Shown here: one piece after another, positions 1 through 6,908 of the stretch
Numbering within the stretch: the first letter of the stretch is position 1
How the letters are laid out: every line of letters starts with the position of its first letter
NCBI GenBank assembly: GCA_027017165.1
Contig: JALURF010000161.1
Span: forward strand, 9,681 to 22,207
Reading direction: 5' to 3'
Length of the DNA: 12,527 nucleotides
Source: Thermofilaceae archaeon
Lineage (GTDB): Archaea > Thermoproteota > Thermoprotei > Thermofilales > B69-G16
Program-made: the position numbers and the translations under genes
Notes under the pieces: model-generated
Databases searched by the model: none
Seen by the model: only the letters and a program-made list of their open reading frames with translations
What the model was told of the DNA's origin: nothing

Positions 1-37
1 ATCAGTAATTAAAGAAAGAAGTAGGGGTTTTAGTTTA

Positions 38-1240
38 CTACTTATTTTCTACCCATTCTCTAACCCTACGCAAACCTTCTCTTATCTTATCTACAGGCAA
101 GACGTAGGAGAGCCGCATAAAACCGTCTCCACCACGAAGCGGGAACGCCGTACCGGGAAGTAGCGCGACGCCCGCCTCGAACAGTATAGCCTTGGCAAGT
201 TCTCTTACATCCTTATAGCCGAGTTTAGCCACTAACTCCTTCACGTTGGGGAATAAGTAGAACGTACCTGGCATTCTTAAAGCTTTAACACTCGGTATCC
301 TATTTAACTCATCACAAGCGGCGTCTCTCCTCTTCTTAAATTCCTCTCTTATTTCTTTAAACCAGTCCAGACCTATTTCTAAAGCTTTGAGAGCCCCGTA
401 CTGGAAGGGCGCTGGAGGACAGCTGTAGATGTTTATGGCCATAACCCCCACTTTTTCGATAACTTCCTTCCTAGCCACCATTATCCCTATTCTAAGTCCG
501 GTCATAGCCCAGGTTTTTGAAAAACCGCTTATGTAAACCACGTAGTCTCTCCACTCGGGCATGGAGAGGAAGCTGTAATGCCTGCCCTCGTATACGAAGT
601 CCTCGTATATCTCATCAGAGATTATAGCCAGTTTTTCTCTTTTAGCTATCTCAAGCAAACCTTCTACATCTTCTTTTTTAAGCACAGAACCCGTCGGGTT
701 TTGCGGAGTATTAACTAAGATACACCTGGTATTCTTGGTTAAACATTTTTCCACCCTCTCCGGGGTCATTCTGAACTCGTCTTCTTCTCTAAGGCGTAGG
801 AATGCCGGACGACCACCAGCGAACCTTACAGTACATTCGTAGGCTGGAAATCCGGGATCTGGCACTACAACCTCATCTCCCGGTCTAGTCAACAGATTTA
901 TAGCCATGAAGATAGCCGATTTAGCGCCTACTGTTATAGCTACTTCCTCAGGCTTCACATCGGTATCGTATTTCTCGCTTAAATACTCGGCGACTTTAGC
1001 TCTTAGCTCGAGCAGTCCTAGAGACGATATGTAGCCTATATGTCCCTCATCGATAGCCTCTTTTATCGCAGCCAATACTTCTGAGGGAGGTTTAAAATCC
1101 GGCTGTCCAATACCAAAGCTTATAACGTCTATACCCCTTTTCCTAGCCTCGGCGGCCAAGTCTAGGTAAACGAAAGCTCCTTCTGCTTCAAGCTGTTCTG
1201 CCAATCTAGAATGAACTAGAGTTGGGGGAATTGTTGACAT
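38..1240 (-). CDS. PLP-dependent aminotransferase, class I/II (AspB-like)
   Basis: A 400-residue cytoplasmic fold-type I aminotransferase that moves an amino group between an amino acid and a 2-oxo acid through pyridoxal phosphate. Full family length. Seen: GIGQPDF (43-49) near the N-terminus, NTPQNPTG (177-184, with the PLP-contacting Asn181), DEIY (209-212, with the Asp and Tyr that hold the PLP ring), SGFSKTWAMTGLRIG with the Schiff-base lysine Lys242, and FMRLSY with the carboxylate-binding Arg376. The substrate cannot be read from the sequence; aspartate, alanine or aromatic amino acids are all possible in this subgroup. The ATG start is preceded by a purine-rich AAGGGG and by a GC-rich hairpin. 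The stop is TAG. The gene diverges from the Lrp-type ligand-binding gene at 1373, which suggests that an amino-acid-sensing regulator may control it. The class call is firm; the substrate is unknown. Confidence 0.95.
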   Translation of the reverse strand: MSTIPPTLVHSRLAEQLEAEGAFVYLDLAAEARKRGIDVISFGIGQPDFKPPSEVLAAIKEAIDEGHIGYISSLGLLELRAKVAEYLSEKYDTDVKPEEVAITVGAKSAIFMAINLLTRPGDEVVVPDPGFPAYECTVRFAGGRPAFLRLREEDEFRMTPERVEKCLTKNTRCILVNTPQNPTGSVLKKEDVEGLLEIAKREKLAIISDEIYEDFVYEGRHYSFLSMPEWRDYVVYISGFSKTWAMTGLRIGIMVARKEVIEKVGVMAINIYSCPPAPFQYGALKALEIGLDWFKEIREEFKKRRDAACDELNRIPSVKALRMPGTFYLFPNVKELVAKLGYKDVRELAKAILFEAGVALLPGTAFPLRGGDGFMRLSYVLPVDKIREGLRRVREWVENK

Positions 1241-1256
1241 GTATACCCCTTCCGCC

Positions 1257-1282
1257 CAGCCGCGCTCTGGTTAGAGCGGCTG
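1257..1282 (-). promoter_or_regulatory. GC-rich hairpin in the aminotransferase leader
   Basis: Inverted repeat: the arms CAGCCG+CTCT (1257-1268, with an extra CG at 1263-1264) and AGAG+CGGCTG (1273-1282) can pair into ten base pairs around a four-base loop, with a two-base bulge. It ends 16 bases before the aminotransferase ATG and stands out in an otherwise AT-rich gap. It would lie in the 5' leader if transcription starts from the AT element at 1309-1321. It leaves the purine-rich stretch before the ATG free, so it does not simply mask the ribosome site. It could be an RNA element or a dyad operator. The structure is seen in the sequence; the function is inferred. Confidence 0.4.
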
Positions 1283-1308
1283 AGCTATTTTCTATTTCCC
1301 GAAGATAC

Positions 1309-1321
1309 CTATAAATTTAAA
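1309..1321. promoter_or_regulatory. AT-rich TATA-like element between divergent genes
   Basis: The nearly palindromic stretch TATAAATTTAAA reads as an archaeal TATA box in both directions. On the plus strand it would place a transcription start around 1336-1340, ahead of the small Lrp-type gene. On the minus strand it would start near 1288, giving the aminotransferase a leader of about 48 bases that contains the GC-rich hairpin. Weaker alternatives are AATAATATTAA (1340-1350) for the plus gene and AAATAGAAAATAG (around 1285-1298) for the minus gene. Confidence 0.4.
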
Positions 1322-1372
1322 CTCGAAAACCGGATAGTGAATAATATTAAGCTGTTCGATGTTATTCTCTCG

Positions 1373-1603
1373 ATGACAGTCTCGGTGTATGTATTGATAC
1401 AGGTTAGAGCCGGATTTACGATGGATGTTGCTAAAAAAGTGAGAAATATTCAAAAGGTAAAAATGGCTCACGCGGTCACGGGGCCCGTAGATGTGATTGC
1501 ATATCTAGAGATAGAAAACCTAGATGAGCTCGGAGAGATAATCTCAGCTATTCATAGAGTGGAAGGCGTAGAACGTACCCAGACATGTATTGAAATAGGG
1601 TGA
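1373..1603 (+). CDS. Stand-alone Lrp/AsnC ligand-binding (RAM) domain protein
   Basis: A 76-residue protein equal to just the C-terminal RAM (regulation of amino acid metabolism) domain of Lrp/AsnC regulators, without the helix-turn-helix. Seen: a first beta strand VYVLIQVRAG, a helix (DVAKKVRNI), then MAHAVTGPVDVIAYLEI, which matches the family pattern 'xxxVTGxxDxxxxv', a second helix (DELGEIISAI) and the last strand TQTCIEIG. The beta-alpha-beta-beta-alpha-beta order is complete. Family knowledge: such small proteins form oligomers, bind amino acids and may assemble with full-length Lrp proteins. I chose the ATG at 1373 because RAM proteins begin right at the first strand; a GTG at 1337 would add 12 residues and sits where a leaderless transcript could begin. 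There is no clear Shine-Dalgarno sequence at 1373. The gene diverges from the aminotransferase, a logical target. It ends 3 bp from the opposing 66-residue gene. Confidence 0.88.
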   Translation: MTVSVYVLIQVRAGFTMDVAKKVRNIQKVKMAHAVTGPVDVIAYLEIENLDELGEIISAIHRVEGVERTQTCIEIG

Positions 1604-1606
1604 TCT

Positions 1607-1807
1607 TTAGCTTAAAAACTCTAAAGCTTTATCCAAATTTTTGGCAGCTTTCTCCATAGCTTTAGCTGCTTCTCGCAGGTATCTACTAGCCTCCCTAAAC
1701 CCCATTTCTTCAGCTCTTTCGGCCCATTTCAAAAAATTCTCTCTATGCTCTAAACTGTGCTCGGACCAGTGCTTAATCAGGGCTTTAAGTTTTTCCTTGT
1801 TCTCCAC
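1607..1807 (-). CDS. Small helical-hairpin protein with HxxxHxxxH face, unknown function
   Basis: A 66-residue protein that I cannot assign to a named family with confidence. It reads as two amphipathic helices (about 4-34 and 37-64) joined at MGF (35-37), with no membrane segment or signal peptide. Helix one carries His13, His17 and His21 at i, i+4, i+8 spacing, with Glu16 and Glu20 beside them, so the histidines line one face: a plausible metal-binding patch. The rest is Ala/Lys/Glu-rich, as in a coiled hairpin. The start is GTG with a good GGGGTGAT ribosome site four bases upstream, and coding content stops abruptly at the TAA, so the gene looks real despite its size. It diverges from the RACo-like gene across 92 bp that hold a shared TATA-like stretch. 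A role in metal handling for the nearby nickel enzyme is inference only. Confidence 0.75.
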   Translation of the reverse strand: MENKEKLKALIKHWSEHSLEHRENFLKWAERAEEMGFREASRYLREAAKAMEKAAKNLDKALEFLS

Positions 1808-1848
1808 AATATCACCCCTAAATTACCTATTAAGAAGTTTACATAATC

Positions 1849-1860
1849 CTTAAATAAAAA
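1849..1860. promoter_or_regulatory. Shared TATA-like element for RACo-like and 66-aa genes
   Basis: CTTAAATAAAAA on the plus strand would place a start near 1880 and a leader of about 20 bases carrying GAGGAGAGG before the RACo-like ATG at 1900. Read on the minus strand, TTTATTTAA would start near 1829 and give the small gene a leader of about 22 bases with its GGGGTGAT site. Both distances suit archaeal promoters. The element is inferred from composition and spacing. Confidence 0.4.
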
Positions 1861-1899
1861 ACCTCTCTATACCGAGATAGGACCGAGGAGAGGCTAGAA

Positions 1900-3774
1900 A
1901 TGCAGAAAGCGACCGTAATCTTCCAGCCATACGGCAGGAGGATAGAGGTACAAGTAGGCACGAATATCCTCGAAGTCGCTAGAACAGCTGGAATAAACAT
2001 AAGGAGTATCTGTGGAGGCAAGGGGAACTGTGGTAAGTGTAAAGTAGTGGTAAGGAAGGGAGATGTGGATTTCAAGTATAACCCCGAGGAACTCTTATTG
2101 ACAAAAGAAGAGCTAAATGAAGGCTATGTGCTGGCCTGTCAAACACGCGTTCTATCGGATTGTGAGATTTTTATACCGCCCGAGACTAGAATAGAAGGAC
2201 AGAGAATTCAGACAGACGCTCGTATACCTAAGGTAGAGCCCGATCCTTATATAGAGAAGATTTTCGTATCGCCTAGGGTAATCGAGCTAGGCGTAGAGGA
2301 GGTCCTTAGGAAAAGCTTGGGAACAACCGATATCTCTGTTCCAGAACATGTCCAAGCCAAGATATCTTCATATCCCGACTGTTGCGAAAGCGGAGGCACG
2401 CTAATCCTCTACAAGTATAAACAGCCAGAACTTCTAGACATCGAGGAAGGAGATACTAGGAATAGGATTTACGGTCTAGCGGTTGATATAGGAACTACGA
2501 AAATAGTAGCCTACCTGGTGGACTTGAACACCGGAAGAATACTCGGCTCGGCCTCCGAATATAATGGACAACTAGTCTACGGAGAGGATTTAGTCTCTAG
2601 GATCTCCTATGCCATGGAGAGAGAAGGAGGCTTAGCCATGTTACAAAGAGCGGCTATAGGGACGATAAATAATCTGATAAAGAGGCTATGCTCCGAACAT
2701 AAAATAAAACCCGGCGAGGTCTACGACGTGTGCGTTGCTGGAAACACCGTGATGACTTACCTCTTCGCGGGTGAAGACCCCTCTCCCTTACTCCAGACGG
2801 ACGTCGAAGTGCCTAGAGATCCCTTTATCCTGGAAACGGGAAAGCTGGAGCTGGACGTCAACCCCCATGCCAAGGTTTACTGTCTGCCCTGCGTGAGTAG
2901 GTTTCTGGGAGGAGATGCTATAGGAGACGTCCTATTATCTGGGATGTACGATTCCACCGAGATATCGCTGCTAGTCGATATAGGGACAAATGTAGAGGTG
3001 GTACTGGGCAGTAAAGGCTGGTTCCTCTCGACAACAGCTGCTGCAGGGCCGGCGTTCGAAGGCTGGGGTATAAGGTTCGGAATAAGATCGATTGAAGGAG
3101 CCATTGATAGAGTTAAGATAGATCCTAAAACGCTTAAAGCTGAGTATACTGTCATAGGGGGGGCTAAGCCTAAGGGGATATGTGGCTCCGGTTTGATAGA
3201 CCTTCTCAGCGAGCTTTTCCGCCACGGTATTATTGACAGTTTAGGGAAGATTAACAGGAACATCAGGTCGCCTTATATTAGGAAGGGATACGACGGCTAC
3301 GAATATATAGTAGTGCCGAAAGAAGAAACGGAGATAGGCAAGGACATCGTGATAACTGAGAAGGATATAGCGAATTTAATAGATTCCAAATCCGCGGCCT
3401 GCGCAGCGATAGCCGTGCTCTTGAAGAAGATGCGGCTATCCGTGGAGGATGTAACTAGGGTATATATCTGCGGGGCATTCGGCAGCTACATGGATCCTAA
3501 CAGCGCCACGGCTATAGGACTGCTACCAGAATTCCCCAACGCGAAAATTATATACCTAGGCAATGGATCTGTGGCTGGCGCGTACCTATCTCTCGTCTCT
3601 AAAAGGCATAGGCGTAAAGCTGAGGAAATAGCTAAGCTAATGGCTTATTTCGACCTCTTAAAAGATGCTGATTTCATGGACGAGTATCTGGCTGGTTTCG
3701 TCCTGCCCGGCAAGAAGGAGCTTTTCCCCACTTGGTGGGAGGCCAGTAGGAAGATCAAGCTAGCTAATCGCTGA
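1900..3774 (+). CDS. RACo-type corrinoid protein reactivator (2Fe-2S + ASKHA ATPase, DUF4445)
   Basis: A 624-residue ATP-dependent reductive activator of corrinoid proteins. It lends an electron to restore Co(II) cobalamin to Co(I), here most likely in the corrinoid iron-sulfur protein CdhDE encoded downstream on the opposite strand. Domains: an N-terminal plant-type [2Fe-2S] domain (about 1-95) with Cys38, Cys44, Cys47 and Cys80 (C-x5-C-x2-C-x32-C); a linker region (about 96-190); then an actin-like ASKHA fold with DIGTTK (196-201), VDIGTN (359-364), AGPAFEG (382-388), GICGSGLID (427-434) and GNGSVAGA (555-562) as nucleotide-site motifs. Length and domain order match bacterial RACo (AcsV). 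Methanogen RamA instead has C-terminal [4Fe-4S] motifs, which are absent here. The ATG is preceded by GAGGAGAGG. The gene is followed by an inverted repeat and then the DUF554 gene. Family call strong; the partner is inferred from linkage. Confidence 0.93.
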   Translation: MQKATVIFQPYGRRIEVQVGTNILEVARTAGINIRSICGGKGNCGKCKVVVRKGDVDFKYNPEELLLTKEELNEGYVLACQTRVLSDCEIFIPPETRIEGQRIQTDARIPKVEPDPYIEKIFVSPRVIELGVEEVLRKSLGTTDISVPEHVQAKISSYPDCCESGGTLILYKYKQPELLDIEEGDTRNRIYGLAVDIGTTKIVAYLVDLNTGRILGSASEYNGQLVYGEDLVSRISYAMEREGGLAMLQRAAIGTINNLIKRLCSEHKIKPGEVYDVCVAGNTVMTYLFAGEDPSPLLQTDVEVPRDPFILETGKLELDVNPHAKVYCLPCVSRFLGGDAIGDVLLSGMYDSTEISLLVDIGTNVEVVLGSKGWFLSTTAAAGPAFEGWGIRFGIRSIEGAIDRVKIDPKTLKAEYTVIGGAKPKGICGSGLIDLLSELFRHGIIDSLGKINRNIRSPYIRKGYDGYEYIVVPKEETEIGKDIVITEKDIANLIDSKSAACAAIAVLLKKMRLSVEDVTRVYICGAFGSYMDPNSATAIGLLPEFPNAKIIYLGNGSVAGAYLSLVSKRHRRKAEEIAKLMAYFDLLKDADFMDEYLAGFVLPGKKELFPTWWEASRKIKLANR

Positions 3775-3778
3775 TTCT

Positions 3779-3798
3779 AGGAAAATTAAAATTTTCCT
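3779..3798 (+). terminator. Inverted repeat after the RACo-like gene
   Basis: AGGAAAAT and ATTTTCCT (3779-3786 and 3791-3798) form a perfect eight-base-pair stem around the loop TAAA, four bases after the RACo-like stop codon, followed by a pyrimidine run. It may end or attenuate the transcript. Its AT core also lies about 26 bases ahead of a plausible start for the next gene at 3825, so it could equally be that gene's TATA element. Confidence 0.4.
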
Positions 3799-3824
3799 TC
3801 TCACAGTTTAAAACAGGCGATTAG

Positions 3825-4499
3825 ATGATAGGCACTTTGGTGAACGTAGTCACTGTTCTCGCCGGCGGGGCTCTAGGCATATTATTGCGCAGAGAGATAC
3901 CGGAGAGGTTTAAGAATATAATTTTTGAAGCAGTTGGACTGGCCACACTGGCTATTGGGGTATCCATGGTTATTAAAACTGAAAACCCCGTTATCTTGAT
4001 ACTCGGCTTGCTGCTGGGAACTTTCATAGGCGAATTGCTCAAAATCGACGAGTACTTAGACGCTTTCGCGGATAAAATAAAGAAGAAGATTGGGGAAAAA
4101 GAATCAAAATTCTCGGAAGGAATGATAACTGCTTTCATAACATTCTGTGTAGGACCAATGACGGTGATAGGATCTATAGAAGACGGCTTAGGAAACCCGA
4201 GTATTATACTCGCGAAATCCGTGCTAGATGGCGTCGTAGCCGTTATGTACGCGGCTTCTATGGGTATAGGAGTGTTGTTTAGCGTGATACCCCTCCTATT
4301 ATATCAGGGATCTATAGCATTATCAGCGAGCTATTTGAAAGATAGGCTAACGGAGGCGATGTTGAATAACCTCACGGGAGCCGGGGGCACGCTCCTCCTA
4401 GGTCTGGGAGTGAGTCTTCTCGGAATTAAGAGGATCAAAGTCGTTAACATGCTGCCTAGCATAATAATAGTGCCGCTCTTAACGGCATTAGTCTGGTAA
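3825..4499 (+). CDS. DUF554 family membrane protein (YdfK/YqgA-like)
   Basis: A 224-residue integral membrane protein of the DUF554 family; its biochemical role is not established. Hydrophobic spans lie near residues 4-22, 34-51, 55-72, 103-117, 133-167 (probably two), 186-200 and 207-223. A basic, lysine-rich loop (about 82-97) between the third and fourth spans is probably cytosolic. The family signature is clear: an N-terminal GTLVN-x-x-TVLAGG-x-LG stretch, and FCVGPMTVIGSIEDGL (107-122) in the middle. Full family length. The start is ATG with an imperfect AGGCGAT ribosome site. It follows the RACo-like gene by 50 bp on the same strand and may be partly co-transcribed. Nothing ties it functionally to CODH/ACS beyond position. 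Confidence 0.9.
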   Translation: MIGTLVNVVTVLAGGALGILLRREIPERFKNIIFEAVGLATLAIGVSMVIKTENPVILILGLLLGTFIGELLKIDEYLDAFADKIKKKIGEKESKFSEGMITAFITFCVGPMTVIGSIEDGLGNPSIILAKSVLDGVVAVMYAASMGIGVLFSVIPLLLYQGSIALSASYLKDRLTEAMLNNLTGAGGTLLLGLGVSLLGIKRIKVVNMLPSIIIVPLLTALVW

Positions 4500-4556
4500 G
4501 GGTTATTTAAAATTTTATTTAAGAATACATTTCTCGAATTTAAAAACTAAAGAGGC

Positions 4557-4569
4557 ATAAAATTTAAAT
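4557..4569 (+). promoter_or_regulatory. TATA-like element before the TM-helix protein gene
   Basis: ATAAAATTTAAAT lies about 40 bases ahead of the ATG at 4604 and would give a start near 4587 and a leader of about 17 bases containing AGGTGA. A second AT stretch (TATATAAATTATA, about 4576-4588) is too close to the start codon for a normal archaeal promoter. The 4500-4603 gap is very AT-rich and holds no other signal I can support. Confidence 0.4.
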
Positions 4570-4603
4570 CGCTTCTATATAAATTATATCCTAGGTGAGC
4601 AGA

Positions 4604-5455
4604 ATGGTCGACATTCTAGCGAGCATAACTGAAGCTGTGACTGGAATAATAACGCAGATAATCGAAGCGATACCATCGATCTTCGCCGCGCTAATAGTCA
4701 TAGGCATAGGCTACATCATCGGGGGAATAGTGGGGAAAGCCGTTAACAAGCTGATAGAGCTACTCGGTATAGAGAGAGCTTTCGACCAGACAGACGCTGG
4801 TAAAGCCTTTAGAAAAGCGGGTATAGACCTATCCAACTTCGTCGGCTCTCTAGTTAAAGCCTTCGTAATCGTCATCTCCGTCTCGGTAGCGCTACAGCTT
4901 CTAGAAATAGGAGAACCCACCAGAAGCTATATCCTAGCGATAGCCGACTACCTACCCAAATTGATGGGAGGCATAATACTGCTGAGCCTAGGCTTCGTCT
5001 TAGTAGAGTTCCTAGCCTCCTACGTTAGGCACATACTGCTCCCCGTATTCCCTGAGAAGCACAAAGAACTGGTCGATATGCTACGCAATTTATTGCTAAT
5101 AGGCCTCATAGCCATCGTGCTTAGCATAGCCCTACAGATGATGCTATTCACTGGAGAATTCGTATTCTCGCTAATCATAGGCTTCGTGATAATAGGCGTC
5201 GGCATATCCCTCGGCGACACTGTGGTGACCAGCATAGTAGAAGACCACGAAGAATTCAAGCCAGTGGCGGGCTACGCCAAATTCATACTCTACAGCATAT
5301 TCCTACTCGTCGGCGTAGCTGGAATATTCAGCGGCTTCCCCGGAACAGAACAAGTTATAGCTAACCTAGCTTGGGGATTAGCCATAGCTATGGGTATAAT
5401 GCTAGTTCCAGTAATCTACCAGTTAACTAAAAAGATGGTGGCGGAGGCTAAATAA
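4604..5455 (+). CDS. Conserved TM-helix repeat protein (CmpX/MscS-related, no beta domain)
   Basis: A 283-residue polytopic membrane protein. About six or seven hydrophobic segments are visible, near residues 24-46, 80-100, 117-145, 160-181, 187-205, 226-244 and 252-274. Segments one, three and five share a Gly-rich pattern followed by a polar or charged stretch, for example IVIGIGYIIGGIVGKAV (31-47) and FSLIIGFVIIGVGISLGD (188-205). This is typical of the 'conserved TM helix' repeat found in MscS-related and CmpX-like proteins. The soluble beta and alpha/beta domain of true MscS channels is missing, so a stretch-gated channel is possible but not shown. I start it at ATG 4604 because AGGTGA lies at a five-base spacing; a GTG at 4595 would add three residues and overlaps that site. 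Phenylalanine is almost always TTC, suggesting good expression. It converges on cdhE. Confidence 0.85.
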   Translation: MVDILASITEAVTGIITQIIEAIPSIFAALIVIGIGYIIGGIVGKAVNKLIELLGIERAFDQTDAGKAFRKAGIDLSNFVGSLVKAFVIVISVSVALQLLEIGEPTRSYILAIADYLPKLMGGIILLSLGFVLVEFLASYVRHILLPVFPEKHKELVDMLRNLLLIGLIAIVLSIALQMMLFTGEFVFSLIIGFVIIGVGISLGDTVVTSIVEDHEEFKPVAGYAKFILYSIFLLVGVAGIFSGFPGTEQVIANLAWGLAIAMGIMLVPVIYQLTKKMVAEAK

Positions 5456-5463
5456 AACCCTAA

Positions 5464-5469
5464 TTTTTT
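5464..5469 (+). terminator. Oligo-T tract after the TM-helix protein gene
   Basis: Six T residues begin nine bases after the TAA stop at 5455, the type of U-rich signal that ends archaeal transcripts without a hairpin. It overlaps the cdhE stop codon on the opposite strand. For the cdh operon a TTTTATTT run on the minus strand (5457-5450) is the nearest counterpart, and it lies partly inside the other gene's end. Confidence 0.4.
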
Positions 5470-6904
5470 AACTTTCCATTAGCTTTTTGATATTCTCTGG
5501 TTTCCATTTCTCTTCTATAAACTTCGGTATGTCTTTAGAATCTAGAGGACCTACTAAGACGCGCCATCCAGTGGCATCTTCAATATCTCCTGCAAGCCTA
5601 GCCGCTTTACCCGGAATTATCAAGATTCTATGCTTAACCTTCTTCTCTATTCCCGAAGACTTCAATATCTCAGCCACGTTATCAGGCAGTAACTTCCTCC
5701 CAGGCACGGCACACTCCACGGCTATACCCTCTGTGTCTGCTAGCAAGAGATAGCAGTCCACCTTGCCTGCTTCTATATCGCCGGAGACTATATAATAGGT
5801 GAGGGCGAAGTTTCCAGTTAGCATTACGGGAGACATCTCGTTGGGATTTCCTATAATCCTCAATCCCGGCTCTACGGCAACAGGCTTCCTCGGGTCCGTG
5901 TAGATGTTGAACCTGAGCATTACCAGTGGCAGGTACACCCAGCCTTCAAGAGAGTGCATGATCAGCAGGTCAGCGTATCTGATTATTAGCATGGAAGCTG
6001 TTATCATCTCCCACCAAGCTTTGGTTTGAGAATCGCCGTCCACCATTTTCCAAGCCGTTATAGGAGTGCCTATCAGCGGCCAGCCCGCTAAGTCATAGTC
6101 CTCATTACAGGCTTTCCACCTAAGCATAGTAAAAGCATCTATAGTCGTTCTCAACCCGTTAAATCCGACAAAAGTTCCCGGGTCTAAGGCGATCTCGGAA
6201 ACTCCCATATTTAGCAAAGTCTTGGCGAGCGAGACCAGCATATCCAAGTCGCCGGGGCTGAAAACCGCCAGCGGGAGCTTATTCTTCAACGCTATGTCAG
6301 CCATTTCCATCCAGTTATCTTTCGTCGCCGCATAGAGTAGCGGCTTACCATTAGGTAACGCTGAAACCCCGGCTTCCATGACTTTAGGGTTGAGTGTACA
6401 GAGCACCAAGGGCAGGCTCGTGTTAGAAGCCACGAAATTCACTGTTTTCTTAAAAGCCTCGGGATCGTTAGAGACCGATCTTACAGCTATAAGGTCTAGG
6501 GTGAGTTGTCTCCCTATATAAGTATACCTAAAGCTTTCAGCGAAATTGATCCTCTTAATCAACTCCTCTTTAGACATGGTGTCGTCGACGTCTATAGCTA
6601 TGGGTGGCGGATTGATGTACGTTAATTCGTGTCTATGGAGCACGTACTCCCCGCCTATTTTTACGACTTTCTTATCACTCCTCAACTCCACCTCTCTGAC
6701 CGGCGGCGTCAACATCTCCTTCAACTGCTCGTAGCTCTTCTTGTACTTAGCCTCCTCTAGGAGCGGCGTGCAGAGCTCCAGCTTAGTCTCCATGTTGACG
6801 AGTTTAACGGCAAAAGCCATACAATTTTCTTCTCCACACTTCTTACAATTCGTCTTAGGTAGCAGTTTATAGACCTCTATCGGACTTATAGCCTTCCAAG
6901 GCAT
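5468..6904 (-). CDS. cdhE: CODH/ACS gamma subunit (corrinoid iron-sulfur protein large subunit)
   Basis: A 478-residue large subunit of the corrinoid iron-sulfur protein. With CdhD it takes a methyl group from methyl-tetrahydromethanopterin or an equivalent pterin and hands it to the A-cluster of CdhC. Seen: an N-terminal [4Fe-4S] domain with Cys20, Cys23, Cys28 and Cys45 (C-x2-C-x4-C-x16-C, in the typical TNCKKCGEENCMAFA setting), a central TIM-barrel region (roughly 90-340), and a C-terminal Rossmann-like corrinoid-binding region containing ILIIPGKAARLAGDIED. Length is normal. The ATG follows the cdhD stop by four bases, and its GGGGTGAG ribosome site overlaps that TGA, so translation is probably coupled. 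It is the last gene of the operon. Confidence 0.98.
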   Translation of the reverse strand: MPWKAISPIEVYKLLPKTNCKKCGEENCMAFAVKLVNMETKLELCTPLLEEAKYKKSYEQLKEMLTPPVREVELRSDKKVVKIGGEYVLHRHELTYINPPPIAIDVDDTMSKEELIKRINFAESFRYTYIGRQLTLDLIAVRSVSNDPEAFKKTVNFVASNTSLPLVLCTLNPKVMEAGVSALPNGKPLLYAATKDNWMEMADIALKNKLPLAVFSPGDLDMLVSLAKTLLNMGVSEIALDPGTFVGFNGLRTTIDAFTMLRWKACNEDYDLAGWPLIGTPITAWKMVDGDSQTKAWWEMITASMLIIRYADLLIMHSLEGWVYLPLVMLRFNIYTDPRKPVAVEPGLRIIGNPNEMSPVMLTGNFALTYYIVSGDIEAGKVDCYLLLADTEGIAVECAVPGRKLLPDNVAEILKSSGIEKKVKHRILIIPGKAARLAGDIEDATGWRVLVGPLDSKDIPKFIEEKWKPENIKKLMES

Positions 6905-6908
6905 ATTC

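Noticed and set aside
1261..1285. tRNA D-arm-like stretch GCTCTGGTTAGAGCGGCTGA
   Set aside because: It resembles a tRNA D-arm, but no acceptor stem, anticodon stem or T-arm follows on either side, so it is better described as a simple hairpin.
1337..1372. Longer N-terminus for the RAM protein from GTG 1337
   Set aside because: RAM proteins normally begin at the first beta strand, reached from ATG 1373; the extra 12 residues show no family match. A leaderless start here cannot be excluded.
1862..1893. Inverted repeat CCTCTC/GAGAGG that could pair with the RACo-like ribosome site
   Set aside because: The expected transcription start from the TATA-like element lies near 1880, so the left arm would not be in the mRNA.
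2877..3263. 128-residue open frame antisense to the RACo-like gene
   Set aside because: It is Ser/Pro/Leu-rich with no recognisable motif and lies wholly opposite a strongly coding ASKHA gene.
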